This document shows, piece by piece, positions 1-9,943 of a DNA stretch of 39,413 nucleotides. The notes under the pieces were generated by a model. The model searched no databases, was not told where the DNA came from, and saw only the letters and a program-made list of their open reading frames with translations. How positions within the stretch are numbered: position 1 is the first letter of the stretch; each line of letters starts with the position of its first letter. The translations under genes and the position numbers were made by a program. The stretch covers positions 1 to 39,413 of the forward strand of contig QCKW01000009.1 of the NCBI GenBank assembly GCA_003215055.1. The letters run 5' to 3'. Source of the stretch: Pelagibacteraceae bacterium AG-410-N23 (GTDB taxonomy: Bacteria > Pseudomonadota > Alphaproteobacteria > Pelagibacterales > Pelagibacteraceae).

Positions 1-146
1 AGTTTAAAGGAAGAGAGCTTCAGCATTCACATTTAGGAAATGAACTTATGAATAAAATAAAAGAAGATATGAAAGAAACCGGTAAAGTTGAATCTCAACC
101 TAAATTTGATGGAAAACAAATGATAATGGTTATTCAGCCATTATAG
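1..146 (+). CDS. infC: Translation initiation factor IF-3, C-terminal end (partial)
   Basis: The window opens inside a plus-strand reading frame (first whole codon at base 3) that ends with TAG at 144-146. The 47 visible residues contain GRELQHSHLG near the start and end in QMIMVIQPL, which matches the C-terminal domain of IF-3, the part that binds the 30S subunit and blocks early 50S joining. The next genes are rpmI and rplT, the classical infC-rpmI-rplT order, which supports the call. The start codon and N-terminal domain lie outside the window. The 53 bases to rpmI hold no clear terminator, so cotranscription is likely. Confidence 0.9.
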   Translation, partial: FKGRELQHSHLGNELMNKIKEDMKETGKVESQPKFDGKQMIMVIQPL

Positions 147-199
147 GCTCTAATAGGTGTTGTAAATTTTTGTCATTATATGTATAACGTCGCTCAATT

Positions 200-406
200 A
201 TGCCAAAATTAAAAACAAAAAGTTCAGCAAAAAAAAGATTTAAAATCTCAGCAAGAGGCAAAGTTATAATGGCTCAAGCAGGTAAGAGGCATGGCATGAT
301 TAAAAGATCAAATTCTCAAATTAGAAAATTAAGAGGCACAACAACTATGACAAAACAAGATGGAAAAATAGTCAAATCGTACATGCCCTACAGTCTGAGA
401 GGTTAA
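200..406 (+). CDS. rpmI: 50S ribosomal protein L35
   Basis: This 68-residue, very basic protein begins [14 protein letters not shown], the signature N-terminus of bL35, and has the usual length of about 65 residues. The internal KRHGMIKRS segment fits the L35 AGKRHL-type motif. L35 is a structural protein of the large subunit. It sits between infC and rplT and is one base from the start of rplT, so the two are probably translated together. The ATG at 200 is chosen because it gives the canonical N-terminus; no strong Shine-Dalgarno sequence is visible upstream, which is common in this window. Confidence 0.96.
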   Translation: MPKLKTKSSAKKRFKISARGKVIMAQAGKRHGMIKRSNSQIRKLRGTTTMTKQDGKIVKSYMPYSLRG

Positions 407-407
407 A

Positions 408-764
408 ATGGCAAGAGTAAAAAGAGGCGTAACCAGCAAAGCAAAACATAAAAAAGTTCTAAAGGCCGTAAAAGGTCAGTGGGGAAGAAGAAAGAATACC
501 ATAAGAGTTGCAAAACAAGCTATGGAAAAAGCAATGCAGTATGCTTACAGGGATAGAAGAAATAAAAAAAGAGACTTTAAATCACTTTGGATACAAAGAA
601 TTAATGCAGGAGTTAGAGCTGAAGGTCTAACATACTCAAAATTTATTAATGGTTTGAATAAATGTGGGATCAAAATTGATAGAAAAATTCTTGCTGAAAT
701 AGCATACGATAGTCCAGAAGCCTTTAAAACCATAGTTCAAAAAGCTCAATCTGCTTTAAATTAA
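408..764 (+). CDS. rplT: 50S ribosomal protein L20
   Basis: The 118-residue product has the L20 N-terminus ([18 protein letters not shown]), a long basic helix, and the globular part with [20 protein letters not shown]. The length is that of typical bL20. L20 binds 23S rRNA early in 50S assembly, and in other bacteria represses the infC-rpmI-rplT operon by binding its leader; that leader would lie outside this window. The gene follows rpmI by one base and is followed after 43 bases by pheS, the usual arrangement in alphaproteobacteria. Confidence 0.97.
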   Translation: MARVKRGVTSKAKHKKVLKAVKGQWGRRKNTIRVAKQAMEKAMQYAYRDRRNKKRDFKSLWIQRINAGVRAEGLTYSKFINGLNKCGIKIDRKILAEIAYDSPEAFKTIVQKAQSALN

Positions 765-807
765 TCTTCGCTATTGTTTTATTTTTCTGAAGAAATAATC
801 TGTAATA

Positions 808-1875
808 ATGTCAGATCTAAAAAAAATAAAAGAAGAATTTTTATCTAAATTAAAATCTAAACTAAACCTCCTGGAAGTTAACCAGATAAAAACTGATTTA
901 TTTGGTAAAAATGGGTTAATAACTAATCAGTTTAAAAAGATTGGATCAATACCTGAGTTAGAACGAAAGAATTATGCATCAGAATTAAATCTTATCAAGG
1001 ATGAATTGATGAATTTAATAAATTTGAAAGTAATTGAAGTTGAAATTGCAGAGGTAAATCAAAAGCTACAAAAAGAAAAAATTGATGTCACATTACCAGA
1101 AAGACCAATATCAAGAGGAAAGATACATCCAGTATCTCAAACAATAGATGAAATTTCATCAATATTTTCAGAGATAGGGTTTAGTATTGAGGAAGGACCA
1201 GATGTGGAAAATGAATACAATAATTTCACAGCATTAAATACTCCTGATCATCATCCTGCGAGAGATATGCATGATACTTTTTATTTAGATAAGAATAAAC
1301 AAAAGCTATTGAGAACACATACTTCTCCAGTACAAATTAGAACTATGCTTAAAGATAAACCGCCTTTCAAAATAATTGCACCTGGAAGAACATATAGATC
1401 TGATAGTGATCAAACACATGCTCCGATGTTTCATCAAGTAGAGGGCCTACATATTGATAAAGACATTAATATGGGACATTTAAAAGGATGTCTTAATTAT
1501 TTTATAAAAGAATTTTTTGAAGTTGATAAAATTAAGATGAGATTCAGACCAAGTCATTTTCCATTCACTGAACCATCAGCAGAAGTGGACATAGGTTACA
1601 AAATTAAAGATGGTAAAATTGTTATTGGGGAGGGTGATAAGTGGCTTGAAATTTTGGGATGTGGAATGGTTCACCCTAATGTTTTAAAAAATGTGAAAGT
1701 TGATTCAGATAAATATCAAGGTTATGCGTTTGGGATTGGTATAGACAGGTTAGCGATGTTAAAATATGGAATTAATGATCTTAGAGCTTTTTTTGAATGT
1801 GATTATAGATGGTTAAATCATTTTGGATTTGATCCTTTGGATGTGCCAACAAATTATAGAGGTTTAAGTAGATGA
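808..1875 (+). CDS. pheS: Phenylalanyl-tRNA synthetase alpha subunit
   Basis: The 355-residue protein is the catalytic alpha subunit of the (alpha-beta)2 PheRS, which charges tRNA-Phe. An N-terminal coiled-coil-like helical region (about residues 1-90) is followed by the class II core. Visible motifs include the block with [13 protein letters not shown], motif 2 [21 protein letters not shown], and motif 3 [11 protein letters not shown] near the C-terminus. The length is normal for bacterial PheS. The stop codon overlaps the pheT start in an ATGA junction (1872-1875), so the subunits are translationally coupled. A tRNA-Phe(GAA) gene is also present at 37441. Confidence 0.97.
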   Translation: MSDLKKIKEEFLSKLKSKLNLLEVNQIKTDLFGKNGLITNQFKKIGSIPELERKNYASELNLIKDELMNLINLKVIEVEIAEVNQKLQKEKIDVTLPERPISRGKIHPVSQTIDEISSIFSEIGFSIEEGPDVENEYNNFTALNTPDHHPARDMHDTFYLDKNKQKLLRTHTSPVQIRTMLKDKPPFKIIAPGRTYRSDSDQTHAPMFHQVEGLHIDKDINMGHLKGCLNYFIKEFFEVDKIKMRFRPSHFPFTEPSAEVDIGYKIKDGKIVIGEGDKWLEILGCGMVHPNVLKNVKVDSDKYQGYAFGIGIDRLAMLKYGINDLRAFFECDYRWLNHFGFDPLDVPTNYRGLSR

Positions 1876-4281
1876 AGATCACGTTTGATTGGCTCAAAGA
1901 TCACTTGAAAACTAACTTAAAAGAAAAAAATCTTTTGGAGCAACTTACTAATATTGGGCTGGAAGTAGAAAGTGTAGAAAATTTATCAGGTGACAAAGAG
2001 TTATTTAAAATAGCTAAAATTATTAAAACTGAAAAACATCCTAATGCTGATCGACTTAAAATCTGTGATGTTAATGTTGGAGAAAAAGAACTTAAAAAAG
2101 TGGTTTGTGGTGCTTTAAATGCAAAAGAAGGATTAATTACAATATATGCACCTCCTGGTGCAATAATTCCTAAAACTAAAACAAAGTTAGTAGTGGCAAA
2201 AATCAGAGGAGTCACTTCTTATGGAATGCTTTGTTCTGGATCTGAATTAAATTTGACCGATGAGAGTGCTGGGATCATTGAATTATCAAATTCTAAGTAT
2301 GAAAAAAACATTGGTAAAAATTATTTCACAAAATCGAAAACGAAACTTATTGATTTATCCATCACTCCTAATAGACCAGATTGTCTTGGTTTTAGGGGTA
2401 TAGCAAGAGATCTTGCTGCATCTGGTTTTGGTAAATTAAAAGATATTAAAGAGAAAAAAATTAAATCAAAAATAAAACAATCTTTAAAAGTAAAAATTAC
2501 AAAAGAAAAAAATCAAGGATGTAGTGCTTTTGGAAGCTGTTTAATTACTAATGTAAAAAATACTGAAAGCCCCAAATGGCTTAAAGATAAATTGATCTCT
2601 ATAGGTCAAAAACCAATTTCTGCAATTGTTGATATTACAAATTATATAATGCTTGATATCAATCGACCATTACATGCATATGATGCTGATAAGATTGAAA
2701 AAGGCATAATTGTTAGAAATTCCAAACATGGAGAAGTTTTTACAGCATTAGACAATAAAACTTATAAATTAGAAAATGGCATGTGCGTAATTAGTGATAA
2801 TAAAGGTGTTTTAGGATTAGGAGGAATTATTGGTGGAACAAGATCAGGAACAGAATTTGATACAAAAAATATCTTATTGGAGTCAGCTTATTTCGAGCCA
2901 AGCTCAATAAGAAAAACTGCAAAAAAATTAAATCTTGATACAGATGCTAAATTTAGATTTGAAAGAGGTATTGATCCTCTGTCTATCGAAAATGGTTTGT
3001 GTAAAGCTGCTTTATTAATAAAAGAAATATGTGGTGGTGAAATAAGCAAGATAGATTTACAAAAAAATGAAAATTTTAAAAATAAAACTATCAAGTTTGA
3101 TCCTAAGCTTTTTGAAAAAATAACTGGTTTTAAAATTTCCAAAAAAGATATACTTAAAATCCTAGACAATCTTGGCTTTAGATTAAAAAAAGAAAAAAAT
3201 TATTTCAAGTTGATAGTTCCATCATGGAGACCTGATATTTCAAAGCCAATTGATGTGGTGGAGGAACTAGTACGAATATATGGATATAATCACATAATAA
3301 TAAATGAACCAATAAAAGAACGTCACAAACCGACACTAAATAAATCACAGAAATTATTTCATTTTTTACAAAGATCAGTTGCAACCAAAGGCTACTTAGA
3401 AGCAATCACTTGGTCATTTACTGATCCAAAATATAACGATCTTTTTAGAGAAAAGAAAAAGGAAATTAAGATTGTAAATCCTTTAAGTTCTGAAATTGGA
3501 GTTTTAAGAAATTCAATCTTTTCAAATTTAATTTTTTATACACATAAAAATTTAAACAGGGATATAAAAGATTTATCTTTATTTGAAATTGGACCAATAT
3601 TTAGCGGTTCAGCACCAGGTGAACAAGAGACAGTTATTGGTGGTTTAAGATCTGGAAAAATTTCAAGATTGTCTTGGATAGAAAATGATAGAAATGTTGA
3701 TATATTTGATGTCAAAAAAGATGTTATTCAGACATTAATCGAAGCTGGTTACGATAGGTCAAAAATTCAGATAGATGATATAACTCCCAATTATTATCAT
3801 CCTGGAAAGTCTGGAAGAATTTTTTTAAATAAAGATAAGGATAAAATTGTAGGATACTTTGGAGAGATTCATCCAAATATAATAAAAAAAATTGATATTA
3901 AAACAGAGGCATTAGTAGGGTTTGAAATATTTGTGGATAATCTCAAAAAACCTCAAAAATTATTAAAGGATCAAAAAAAAATTGTATCAAGTTTCAGATT
4001 TTCAAAAGTCAGAAAGAGATTTTGCTTTTATAATTGATAAAAACTTTAAATCTCAAGAATTAATAGATGTTATCTCAAACGTTAATTCAGAAATCATCAG
4101 CAATGTAGATATATTTGATGTGTACGAGGGTGAAAAAATTCCAAGTGACAAAAAATCTATAGCGATAAATGTGAGCATTCAATCATTAGATAAACCACTT
4201 AAAGATGAAGATTTAGAGAGAGTTAATAGATTGATAATTGACACTGTTGAAAATAAAACTGGTGCTAAAATTAGATCTTAA
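1872..4281 (+). CDS. pheT: Phenylalanyl-tRNA synthetase beta subunit, split by an apparent frameshift
   Basis: The beta subunit of PheRS carries tRNA-binding and editing domains. The first frame (1872-4037, 721 residues) has the N-terminal EMAP/tRNA-binding domain ([16 protein letters not shown], about residues 52-67), the B3/B4 editing region and the B5 domain, but ends in an out-of-family tail. The missing C-terminal FDX-ACB domain is intact in the +1 frame, from about 3982 to 4281 ([19 protein letters not shown]...). The frames meet at nine A (3973-3981). With eight A the product would be a continuous 802-residue PheT, the normal size. The gene is essential and otherwise undamaged, so a sequencing error or tolerated transcriptional slippage is more likely than true loss. 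lepA follows after eight bases. Confidence 0.9.
3973..3981 (+). repeat. A9 homopolymer at the pheT frameshift point
   Basis: Nine consecutive A follow TC at 3971-3972. Read with nine A, the pheT frame continues for 18 more codons into a non-homologous tail and a TGA. Read with eight, it joins the FDX-ACB domain exactly. This is seen directly in the sequence. Whether the extra base is real cannot be decided here. Confidence 0.85.
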
Positions 4282-4289
4282 GAATTAAA

Positions 4290-6098
4290 ATGAGCAATAT
4301 TGAAAATATCAGAAATTTTGCAATTATAGCTCATATTGATCATGGAAAATCAACGATAGCCGATAGAATTATTCATAAATGTGGAGGCTTATCCGAGAGG
4401 GAAATGAAAGAACAAGTATTAGACTCAATGGATATCGAACGAGAGAGGGGCATTACAATTAAAGCTCAGACAGTTAAATTGAATTATAAAGCAAAAAATG
4501 GAAAAAATTACATTCTTAATATTATTGATACGCCCGGTCACGTAGACTTTAGTTATGAGGTGAGCAGATCTCTTTATGCATGTGAAGGATCAATACTAAT
4601 TGTTGATAGTACTCAAGGCGTAGAAGCACAAACCTTAGCAAATGTATATCAGGCATTAGACATAAATCATGAAATTATTCCAGTGTTAAATAAAATAGAT
4701 TTAGCAGCTTCAGATCTTGAAAGAACAAAAAAACAAATTGAGGATGTTATAGGTATAGATACTGAAAATGCTGTTCCCTGCTCTGGAAAAACAGGCCAAG
4801 GTATTGAGGATATTTTAGAACAGATAATTCACAAGCTGCCAGGACCTAAAGGAGAAACAAACGAAAATTTAAAATGCTTATTAGTTGACAGTTGGTACGA
4901 TACATATCTCGGTGTAGTTATATTAGTAAGAGTGATTAATGGAAAAATTAGAAAGCATATGAAAATTAAAATGCTGTCTACCAATCAAGATTATATTGTT
5001 GAAAAAGTAGGTATATTTACTCCAAAGGCAAAAGATATCGAAGAATTAAATTCTGGAGAAATTGGTTTTATTACCACTGGTATAAAAGTCTTATCAGATA
5101 CAAAAGTAGGAGATACAATTTGTGACGCTACAAAGCCGTTAATAGAAGCTTTGCCAGGATTCAAACCTAGTAAGCCAGTCGTATTCTGCGGATTGTTTCC
5201 TGTAGATAGTTCAGAATACCAGAAATTAAAAGATGGTTTAGCTAAATTACAATTAAATGATTCTAGTTTTTCATTTGAGGCTGAGTCTTCTTCAGCATTA
5301 GGCTTGGGATTTAGATGTGGATTTTTAGGATTATTACATCTTGAAATTGTTACTGAAAGATTAGAAAGAGAGTTTGATGTAAATTTATTAACTACTACTC
5401 CAGGAGTTGTTTACAAGGTAAAATTAAATAATGGAAAGGTTGTTGATTTACAGAATCCATCAAGTCTTCCTGATCCTACTAATATTAATTCTATCGAGGA
5501 ACCGTGGATTAAGGCAACTATAATTACCCCAGATCAATATCTAGGATCTATAATTAAGTTATGCCAAGATAAAAGAGGAATTCAACTCAATCTTAGCTAT
5601 TCAGGAAATAGAGCAGTATTAATTTATGAGCTACCATTAAATGAAGTTGTTTTTGACTTTAATGATAGAATTAAGTCAATGACAAGTGGTTATGCAAGTT
5701 TTGATTATGAAATAATTGAACATAGAGAAGGAGATTTAGTTAAGCTTGGTATTTTAGTTAATAGTGAACCTGTTGATGCACTCGCAATGATGATTCACAA
5801 GGATTTTGCTCAAAAGGCAGGCAGAGATGTTTGTGAAAAATTGAAAGATCTAATACCAAGACATAATTTTATGATTCCAATCCAAGCAGCTATTGGCGGA
5901 AAAATAATAGCAAGAGAAACTATTAAGGGTTTTAAAAAAGATGTATTGACTAAAATTCATGGTGGAGGTGCATCAGATAGAAAAAGAAAATTACTTGAAA
6001 AACAAAAAAAGGGAAAAGCAAGATCTAAACAATTTGGAAAAGTGGAAATACCCCAAGAAGCATTTATTGGTGTTTTAAAAATTAATAATAAAGAATAA
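4290..6098 (+). CDS. lepA: Elongation factor 4 (ribosome back-translocase GTPase)
   Basis: The 602-residue product is a translational GTPase of the LepA/EF-4 family, which acts on stalled or mis-translocated ribosomes. The G1 motif AHIDHGKS (residues 14-21), the G3 motif DTPGH and the G4 NKID are all present. The C-terminal part with [19 protein letters not shown] is the LepA-specific domain that distinguishes it from EF-G. The length is canonical (about 600). It follows pheT by eight bases. The next gene, a glycosyltransferase, starts ten bases downstream on the same strand, so envelope genes may be read through from this translation operon. Confidence 0.97.
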   Translation: MSNIENIRNFAIIAHIDHGKSTIADRIIHKCGGLSEREMKEQVLDSMDIERERGITIKAQTVKLNYKAKNGKNYILNIIDTPGHVDFSYEVSRSLYACEGSILIVDSTQGVEAQTLANVYQALDINHEIIPVLNKIDLAASDLERTKKQIEDVIGIDTENAVPCSGKTGQGIEDILEQIIHKLPGPKGETNENLKCLLVDSWYDTYLGVVILVRVINGKIRKHMKIKMLSTNQDYIVEKVGIFTPKAKDIEELNSGEIGFITTGIKVLSDTKVGDTICDATKPLIEALPGFKPSKPVVFCGLFPVDSSEYQKLKDGLAKLQLNDSSFSFEAESSSALGLGFRCGFLGLLHLEIVTERLEREFDVNLLTTTPGVVYKVKLNNGKVVDLQNPSSLPDPTNINSIEEPWIKATIITPDQYLGSIIKLCQDKRGIQLNLSYSGNRAVLIYELPLNEVVFDFNDRIKSMTSGYASFDYEIIEHREGDLVKLGILVNSEPVDALAMMIHKDFAQKAGRDVCEKLKDLIPRHNFMIPIQAAIGGKIIARETIKGFKKDVLTKIHGGGASDRKRKLLEKQKKGKARSKQFGKVEIPQEAFIGVLKINNKE

Positions 6099-6108
6099 CG
6101 ATATTAAA

Positions 6109-6915
6109 ATGAAAAATAAAATAATTGATTGTATAACATTTTTTCAAGAAAATAGACATTTCAATTTAAGATTTAATATTCTCAAAGATGTTGTTGATAA
6201 ATTTTTAGTTTGTGAGTCTATTTATGACCATCGAGGAAATAAAAAAGAAATTAATTTTAATTATGAAAAATATAAAAATAATCATCAAATTGAGCATGTA
6301 GTTTATAAAAAGAAGTTTCCTAACAATAATGATCCTTGGAGAAATCAAGCTATACAAAGAGAATTTATATTAGAAAATCTAGATACAGTAGATCAAAATG
6401 ACTACATTATGTTTTCTGATCCTGATGAAATTCCTAATCCAAAATTACTTAAAGACTTAAAACTTGAGAAAAAATTTGGTATTTTTTTTCAAAAAATATT
6501 TTCATATAAGCTTAATTTATTTAATCCCCATGAGAGCCCATGGGAAGGTACTAGAATCTGTAGAAAAAAAGATTTAAAATCAGTTGATTGGCTTAGACAA
6601 AAAGTTGTAGCAAAAAATTTAAAATATCCATTTTGGAGAATAGATAAAGAAAAAAGTATTCAAATACTCAATAATGGTGGATGGCATTTTAGTTATCTTT
6701 TGAAACCAGAAGAAATATCAAAAAAATTTAAAAGTTTAGCAGAAACTTCATGGGATAATGATAAATTTTCTAACTTAGAAACAATTAAAGAAAAAATTAA
6801 TAAAAAAATTGACCTTTTTGACAGGGGTCACATTTATCATAAAATTGAAATTGATAATGATTATCCAGATTATATTTTAAAGAATAAAGATGAACTTGAA
6901 GAATGGATAATATAA
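6109..6915 (+). CDS. Glycosyltransferase family 17-like protein
   Basis: This 268-residue soluble protein resembles GT17, the family named for beta-1,4-mannosyl-glycoprotein GlcNAc transferase (MGAT3), with bacterial members of mostly unknown acceptor. Support comes from the N-terminal IIDCITFFQENRHFNLRFN, the FLVCES strand, DPWRNQAIQREFI, and the DxD-like acidic motif MFSDPDEIPNP at about residues 100-110, followed by a GGWHFSY segment typical of the family. No signal peptide or membrane helix is seen. It is the first gene of a sugar-modification island and is followed nine bases later by a 2OG oxygenase. The likely job is cytoplasmic assembly of a surface glycan; donor and acceptor are not predictable. 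Confidence 0.72.
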   Translation: MKNKIIDCITFFQENRHFNLRFNILKDVVDKFLVCESIYDHRGNKKEINFNYEKYKNNHQIEHVVYKKKFPNNNDPWRNQAIQREFILENLDTVDQNDYIMFSDPDEIPNPKLLKDLKLEKKFGIFFQKIFSYKLNLFNPHESPWEGTRICRKKDLKSVDWLRQKVVAKNLKYPFWRIDKEKSIQILNNGGWHFSYLLKPEEISKKFKSLAETSWDNDKFSNLETIKEKINKKIDLFDRGHIYHKIEIDNDYPDYILKNKDELEEWII

Positions 6916-6924
6916 ATTTGAATT

Positions 6925-7782
6925 ATGAATGAATTGTTAAATGAAAAATATTATGATTTAGATAGATTTATAAAAGATAATCAAAATAATTATATAAATG
7001 CAAATCCATTTCCAAATATAGTAATTGATGATTTTTTTAATGAGGAATTTCTAAATGATGTCTTAAACGAATTTCCTAATCTTTCAAAAAAACAAAATTC
7101 AGACTCTTATGTGAATCAAAATGAAATTAAATTTGCAAATAATCTTTACAGTGATTTTCCTAAAAATATTAAATTATTATTTGATTTTTTAAATTCAAAT
7201 TATTTTGTGGGGTTTTTACAAAAAATAACAAATATTAATGAAAAACTAATTATTGATGAAAAATTAAATGGTGGAGGTCTTCATGAAATTAAAAAAGGTG
7301 GCTTACTTAAAATTCATTCAGATTTTAATCGTCATCCCATATTAAATCTTGATAGAAGATTAAATGTATTAGTATATCTTAACAAAGATTGGAATGAAGA
7401 CTATGGTGGTCACCTACAATTATGGGACAAAGAGATGCAAAAATGTGAAAAAAAAATTTTACCAATATTCAACAGAATGGTTGTATTTTCAACAACTGAT
7501 TATAGTAATCACGGGCATCCTGATCCACTGAATTGTCCCGATAAAAGATCAAGAAAATCTGTAGCAACATACTACTATTCAAATGGCAGACCTTCAAATG
7601 AAGTTGATAAAATGTATATAAAGAATACAACTTATTTTAAAAATCGTGTTGGACATCATAATGAAACATTTCAAAATGACACTAGTTTGAAAAGATTTCT
7701 GAGAAGTTTAAGTTTTTATCAAAAAATTAAAGAATTCGAAAAAAAATTTTTAAGATTTAGATTTTTCAAAAAAAAGAAATAG
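6925..7782 (+). CDS. 2OG-Fe(II) oxygenase (prolyl 4-hydroxylase-like fold)
   Basis: The 285-residue protein has the jelly-roll dioxygenase signature: IHSDFN gives the iron ligands His131 and Asp133, SNHGHPDPL gives the distal His (196 or 198), and KRSRKS (Arg210) fits the 2-oxoglutarate-binding basic residue. [21 protein letters not shown] is the typical central strand pair. Such enzymes hydroxylate proteins, sugars or small molecules using 2-oxoglutarate and O2. Relatives are common in bacterial polysaccharide clusters, and its position between two glycosyltransferases suggests a sugar or glycan substrate, which is inference. The C-terminal 60 residues are basic and helical. The tRNA-Ser gene begins 17 bases after the stop. 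Confidence 0.8.
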   Translation: MNELLNEKYYDLDRFIKDNQNNYINANPFPNIVIDDFFNEEFLNDVLNEFPNLSKKQNSDSYVNQNEIKFANNLYSDFPKNIKLLFDFLNSNYFVGFLQKITNINEKLIIDEKLNGGGLHEIKKGGLLKIHSDFNRHPILNLDRRLNVLVYLNKDWNEDYGGHLQLWDKEMQKCEKKILPIFNRMVVFSTTDYSNHGHPDPLNCPDKRSRKSVATYYYSNGRPSNEVDKMYIKNTTYFKNRVGHHNETFQNDTSLKRFLRSLSFYQKIKEFEKKFLRFRFFKKKK

Positions 7783-7799
7783 GGAAATGAAATTGATTT

Positions 7800-7889
7800 G
7801 GAGAGGTGGCCGAGTGGTTGAAGGCGCACGCTTGGAAAGCGTGTAAAGGGGAAACTCTTTCATGGGTTCGAATCCCATTCTCTCCGCCA
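7800..7889 (+). tRNA. tRNA-Ser (anticodon GGA)
   Basis: A class II tRNA with a long variable arm. The acceptor strand GGAGAGG (7800-7806) pairs with TCTCTCC (7879-7885), followed by discriminator G and an encoded CCA (7887-7889). The anticodon stem is CACGC/GCGTG with loop TTGGAAA, giving anticodon GGA at 7834-7836. The T-loop is TTCGAAT. It lies inside the envelope-sugar island, between the oxygenase and the GT2 gene, and is followed by T-rich sequence that could serve as a terminator. Confidence 0.95.
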
Positions 7890-7954
7890 TTTTTTTTATT
7901 TTTTTTAAATAAAATTAAAGTTAAAACTGAATTTAAAATAAATGACATTTTTAT

Positions 7955-8758
7955 ATGAATAATGAAATTACTACAATCATTACTCTATACAAAACTCCTT
8001 TGAGTAAATTAAGAAATTTAGTTCAATATAAAAATTTTAATCCTATTTTTTTTGAGCAAAATGGATCATTAGAAAAGAAGCAAGAATTAAAAAATATTTT
8101 GAATTTTAAATTTAAATATTTTTTTTCTGAAAAAAATATAGGTTTAAGTAAATCCTCAAATTATCTTTTAACAAAAGTAGAAACAAAATATTGTTTATTT
8201 TCCCAAGCTGATATTAACATAGATGAGAAGTCTATTAAAAAACTAAAAGCCGGATTTGATATAAATAAAGATATAATTTTTGTAGCACCAGAATATTTAG
8301 AAAATACTCAAAATGAGAAAAAATTATCTTTTTCAAAAAAAATAAATTTAGCTTGTGTTCTTTGCGATGTAAAAAAATTAAAAAAAATTGGATTTTTTGA
8401 TGAGGATTTTTTTCTTTATTGGGAAGATATAGATTTGATGGATAGAGTGAATAAAACAGAATATAAAATGATAACTATCCCAGGTTTATCAATTTCACAT
8501 GATGTGAGTAAATCATCGTCAATTAATATCAAAACTGAATTAATTAGAAATTTAAATTTCACATACGGTGATTTAGTTTATCAATTTAAAAGAAAAAAAT
8601 TAAAAAATATCAAAATTTTAAGAAAAATTATTACAAATTTTTTTTTATTTTTCTTTAATATTTTGAAATTTCAACTAAAAACATCAATCGTAAATTTAGC
8701 TGTATTTTGTGGAGTAATAAAATTTTTAATTTATTTAATGAAGTCATTGTATCGATAA
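7955..8758 (+). CDS. Glycosyltransferase family 2 (rhamnosyltransferase-like)
   Basis: The 267-residue protein starts with a GT2-type strand ([15 protein letters not shown]) and has the nucleotide-sugar fold pattern: [15 protein letters not shown], the acidic QADINID near residue 89, and [19 protein letters not shown] at about 150-168, where the EDxD motif is the usual catalytic/metal site of rhamnosyl- and related transferases. The C-terminal 50 residues are hydrophobic and aromatic and may associate with the membrane. It probably adds a sugar, possibly a deoxysugar made through the nearby rml-type genes, to a cell-surface glycan; the donor is inferred from context only. Six bases separate its stop from the preferred ATG of the next gene. 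Confidence 0.8.
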   Translation: MNNEITTIITLYKTPLSKLRNLVQYKNFNPIFFEQNGSLEKKQELKNILNFKFKYFFSEKNIGLSKSSNYLLTKVETKYCLFSQADINIDEKSIKKLKAGFDINKDIIFVAPEYLENTQNEKKLSFSKKINLACVLCDVKKLKKIGFFDEDFFLYWEDIDLMDRVNKTEYKMITIPGLSISHDVSKSSSINIKTELIRNLNFTYGDLVYQFKRKKLKNIKILRKIITNFFLFFFNILKFQLKTSIVNLAVFCGVIKFLIYLMKSLYR

Positions 8759-8764
8759 TTGATT

Positions 8765-9943
8765 ATGAAAAAATTTTTAGATTTAGGATTACAACCATTA
8801 GCTAATTCGTATTTAACTAAAAAAAATTTGAATTTGAAAGAAAAAAAATTCAGGCTAGAAGTTGGTTTTGATCCAGAAAATTATCTAGTTTCTATATTAA
8901 ACACAGTATCAAAAGAGAAAATGTTTAATAAAGATTACCCATATAAATCATCTGAGTCTTTTACAATGAAAAATTCATTTAGAAATTTATCAAAAAAAAT
9001 TAAGAGAGTTTTCAAGCCAAAAAAGATTCTAGAAATTGGAAGTAATGATGGTGCATTTATTAAGAATTTTAATAAAAATCATGTCATAGGAGTAGAACCG
9101 TGTAAAAATTTAGCATTAATTACAAAAAAAAAAGGTTTTAAAATATTTTCTGAGTATTGGAATTTTGATTTAGCAAAAAAAATAAAAAAGAGAAATAACA
9201 TTGACCTGATATATTCTGCTAACACATTGAGCCACATTAAAAATTATAATGAGATATTTAAAGCTATAAGGTTTACTTTAAGTGATAAAGGAGTTTTGAT
9301 TTTAGAAGATCCTTCGTTACTCGAATGCCTGAAAAAAGGTGCTTATGATCAATTTTATTGCGAACATATTTATGTTTTTTCAACAATTGCAATAAATAAG
9401 ATTTTAAAAAAATTTAATTTGGAAATATTTGATATTGAGAATACTAAAACACACGGTGGTTCTAATCGATATTATATTAAAAAAATCAATAATAATTTTT
9501 ATCAAATTTCAAAAAATGTTAAAAAGAATATAAATAATGAAAAAAAATTTGGATTACACAAATTTTCTACTTATTTAAAATTTGCGAACAAAGTCAAAAA
9601 TTCAAAAAAAAAATTAAACGAAATAGTGAGAAAAATTAAACAAAACCAAGGCAATATAATTGGTTATGGTGCAACAGCTAAATCCTGCACTGTTTTAAAT
9701 TATTGTAACATAAATTATAAAACCATTGATTTTTTTTATGATACGACTTCTTATAAAATAAACAAATATTTACCAGGTAGTAAAATTCAGATAAGAAAAT
9801 ATAAAAAATTAGACTTTAAAAAAAATTGTTATGTTTTTTTAGGAGCTTGGAATTTTAAAGACGAAATATTCAAAAAAGAGAAGACTTTTATTAAGTCTGG
9901 TGGGAAATTTATAACTCATATTCCACACCCAAAAATCATTTAA
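8765..9943 (+). CDS. Sugar C-methyltransferase-like SAM enzyme lacking the zinc-binding cysteines
   Basis: This 392-residue protein follows the layout of NDP-hexose C-methyltransferases (TcaB9/TylC3 type). FLDLGLQPLANSYL comes at the very N-terminus, then the SAM site EIGSNDGAF (residues 90-98), SANTLSHI, EDPSLLE, the catalytic-type YCEH (198-201), and the C-terminal GYGATAKS block near 305. Family members normally begin with a CxxC pair before FLDLG and carry a second CxxC near residue 36. Here the first pair is absent, because an in-frame TAA (8756-8758) lies just upstream, and the second reads FDPEN. The ATG at 8765 is preferred over TTG at 8759. It overlaps rmlC tail to tail by eight bases and contains two A10 runs (9124-9133, 9604-9613). 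Confidence 0.78.
   Translation: MKKFLDLGLQPLANSYLTKKNLNLKEKKFRLEVGFDPENYLVSILNTVSKEKMFNKDYPYKSSESFTMKNSFRNLSKKIKRVFKPKKILEIGSNDGAFIKNFNKNHVIGVEPCKNLALITKKKGFKIFSEYWNFDLAKKIKKRNNIDLIYSANTLSHIKNYNEIFKAIRFTLSDKGVLILEDPSLLECLKKGAYDQFYCEHIYVFSTIAINKILKKFNLEIFDIENTKTHGGSNRYYIKKINNNFYQISKNVKKNINNEKKFGLHKFSTYLKFANKVKNSKKKLNEIVRKIKQNQGNIIGYGATAKSCTVLNYCNINYKTIDFFYDTTSYKINKYLPGSKIQIRKYKKLDFKKNCYVFLGAWNFKDEIFKKEKTFIKSGGKFITHIPHPKII

Noticed and set aside
147-199. An L20-binding leader or attenuator before rpmI
   Set aside because: The 53-base gap shows no stable stem; any autoregulatory leader would lie upstream of infC, outside the window.
3982-4281. The FDX-ACB frame as a separate gene starting at TTG 3982
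   Set aside because: It begins inside the conserved pheT C-terminal domain, has no start signal of its own, and joins the upstream frame exactly if one A is removed, so it is treated as part of pheT.
7800-7889. tRNA-Ser as an integration site with flanking direct repeats
   Set aside because: No second copy of the tRNA 3' end was noticed in the window, and no integrase gene is present.
7766-7948. A 60-residue minus-strand frame containing GENGIRTHE
   Set aside because: It is the antisense of tRNA-Ser. This peptide is a well-known false protein produced by translating across tRNA-Ser genes.
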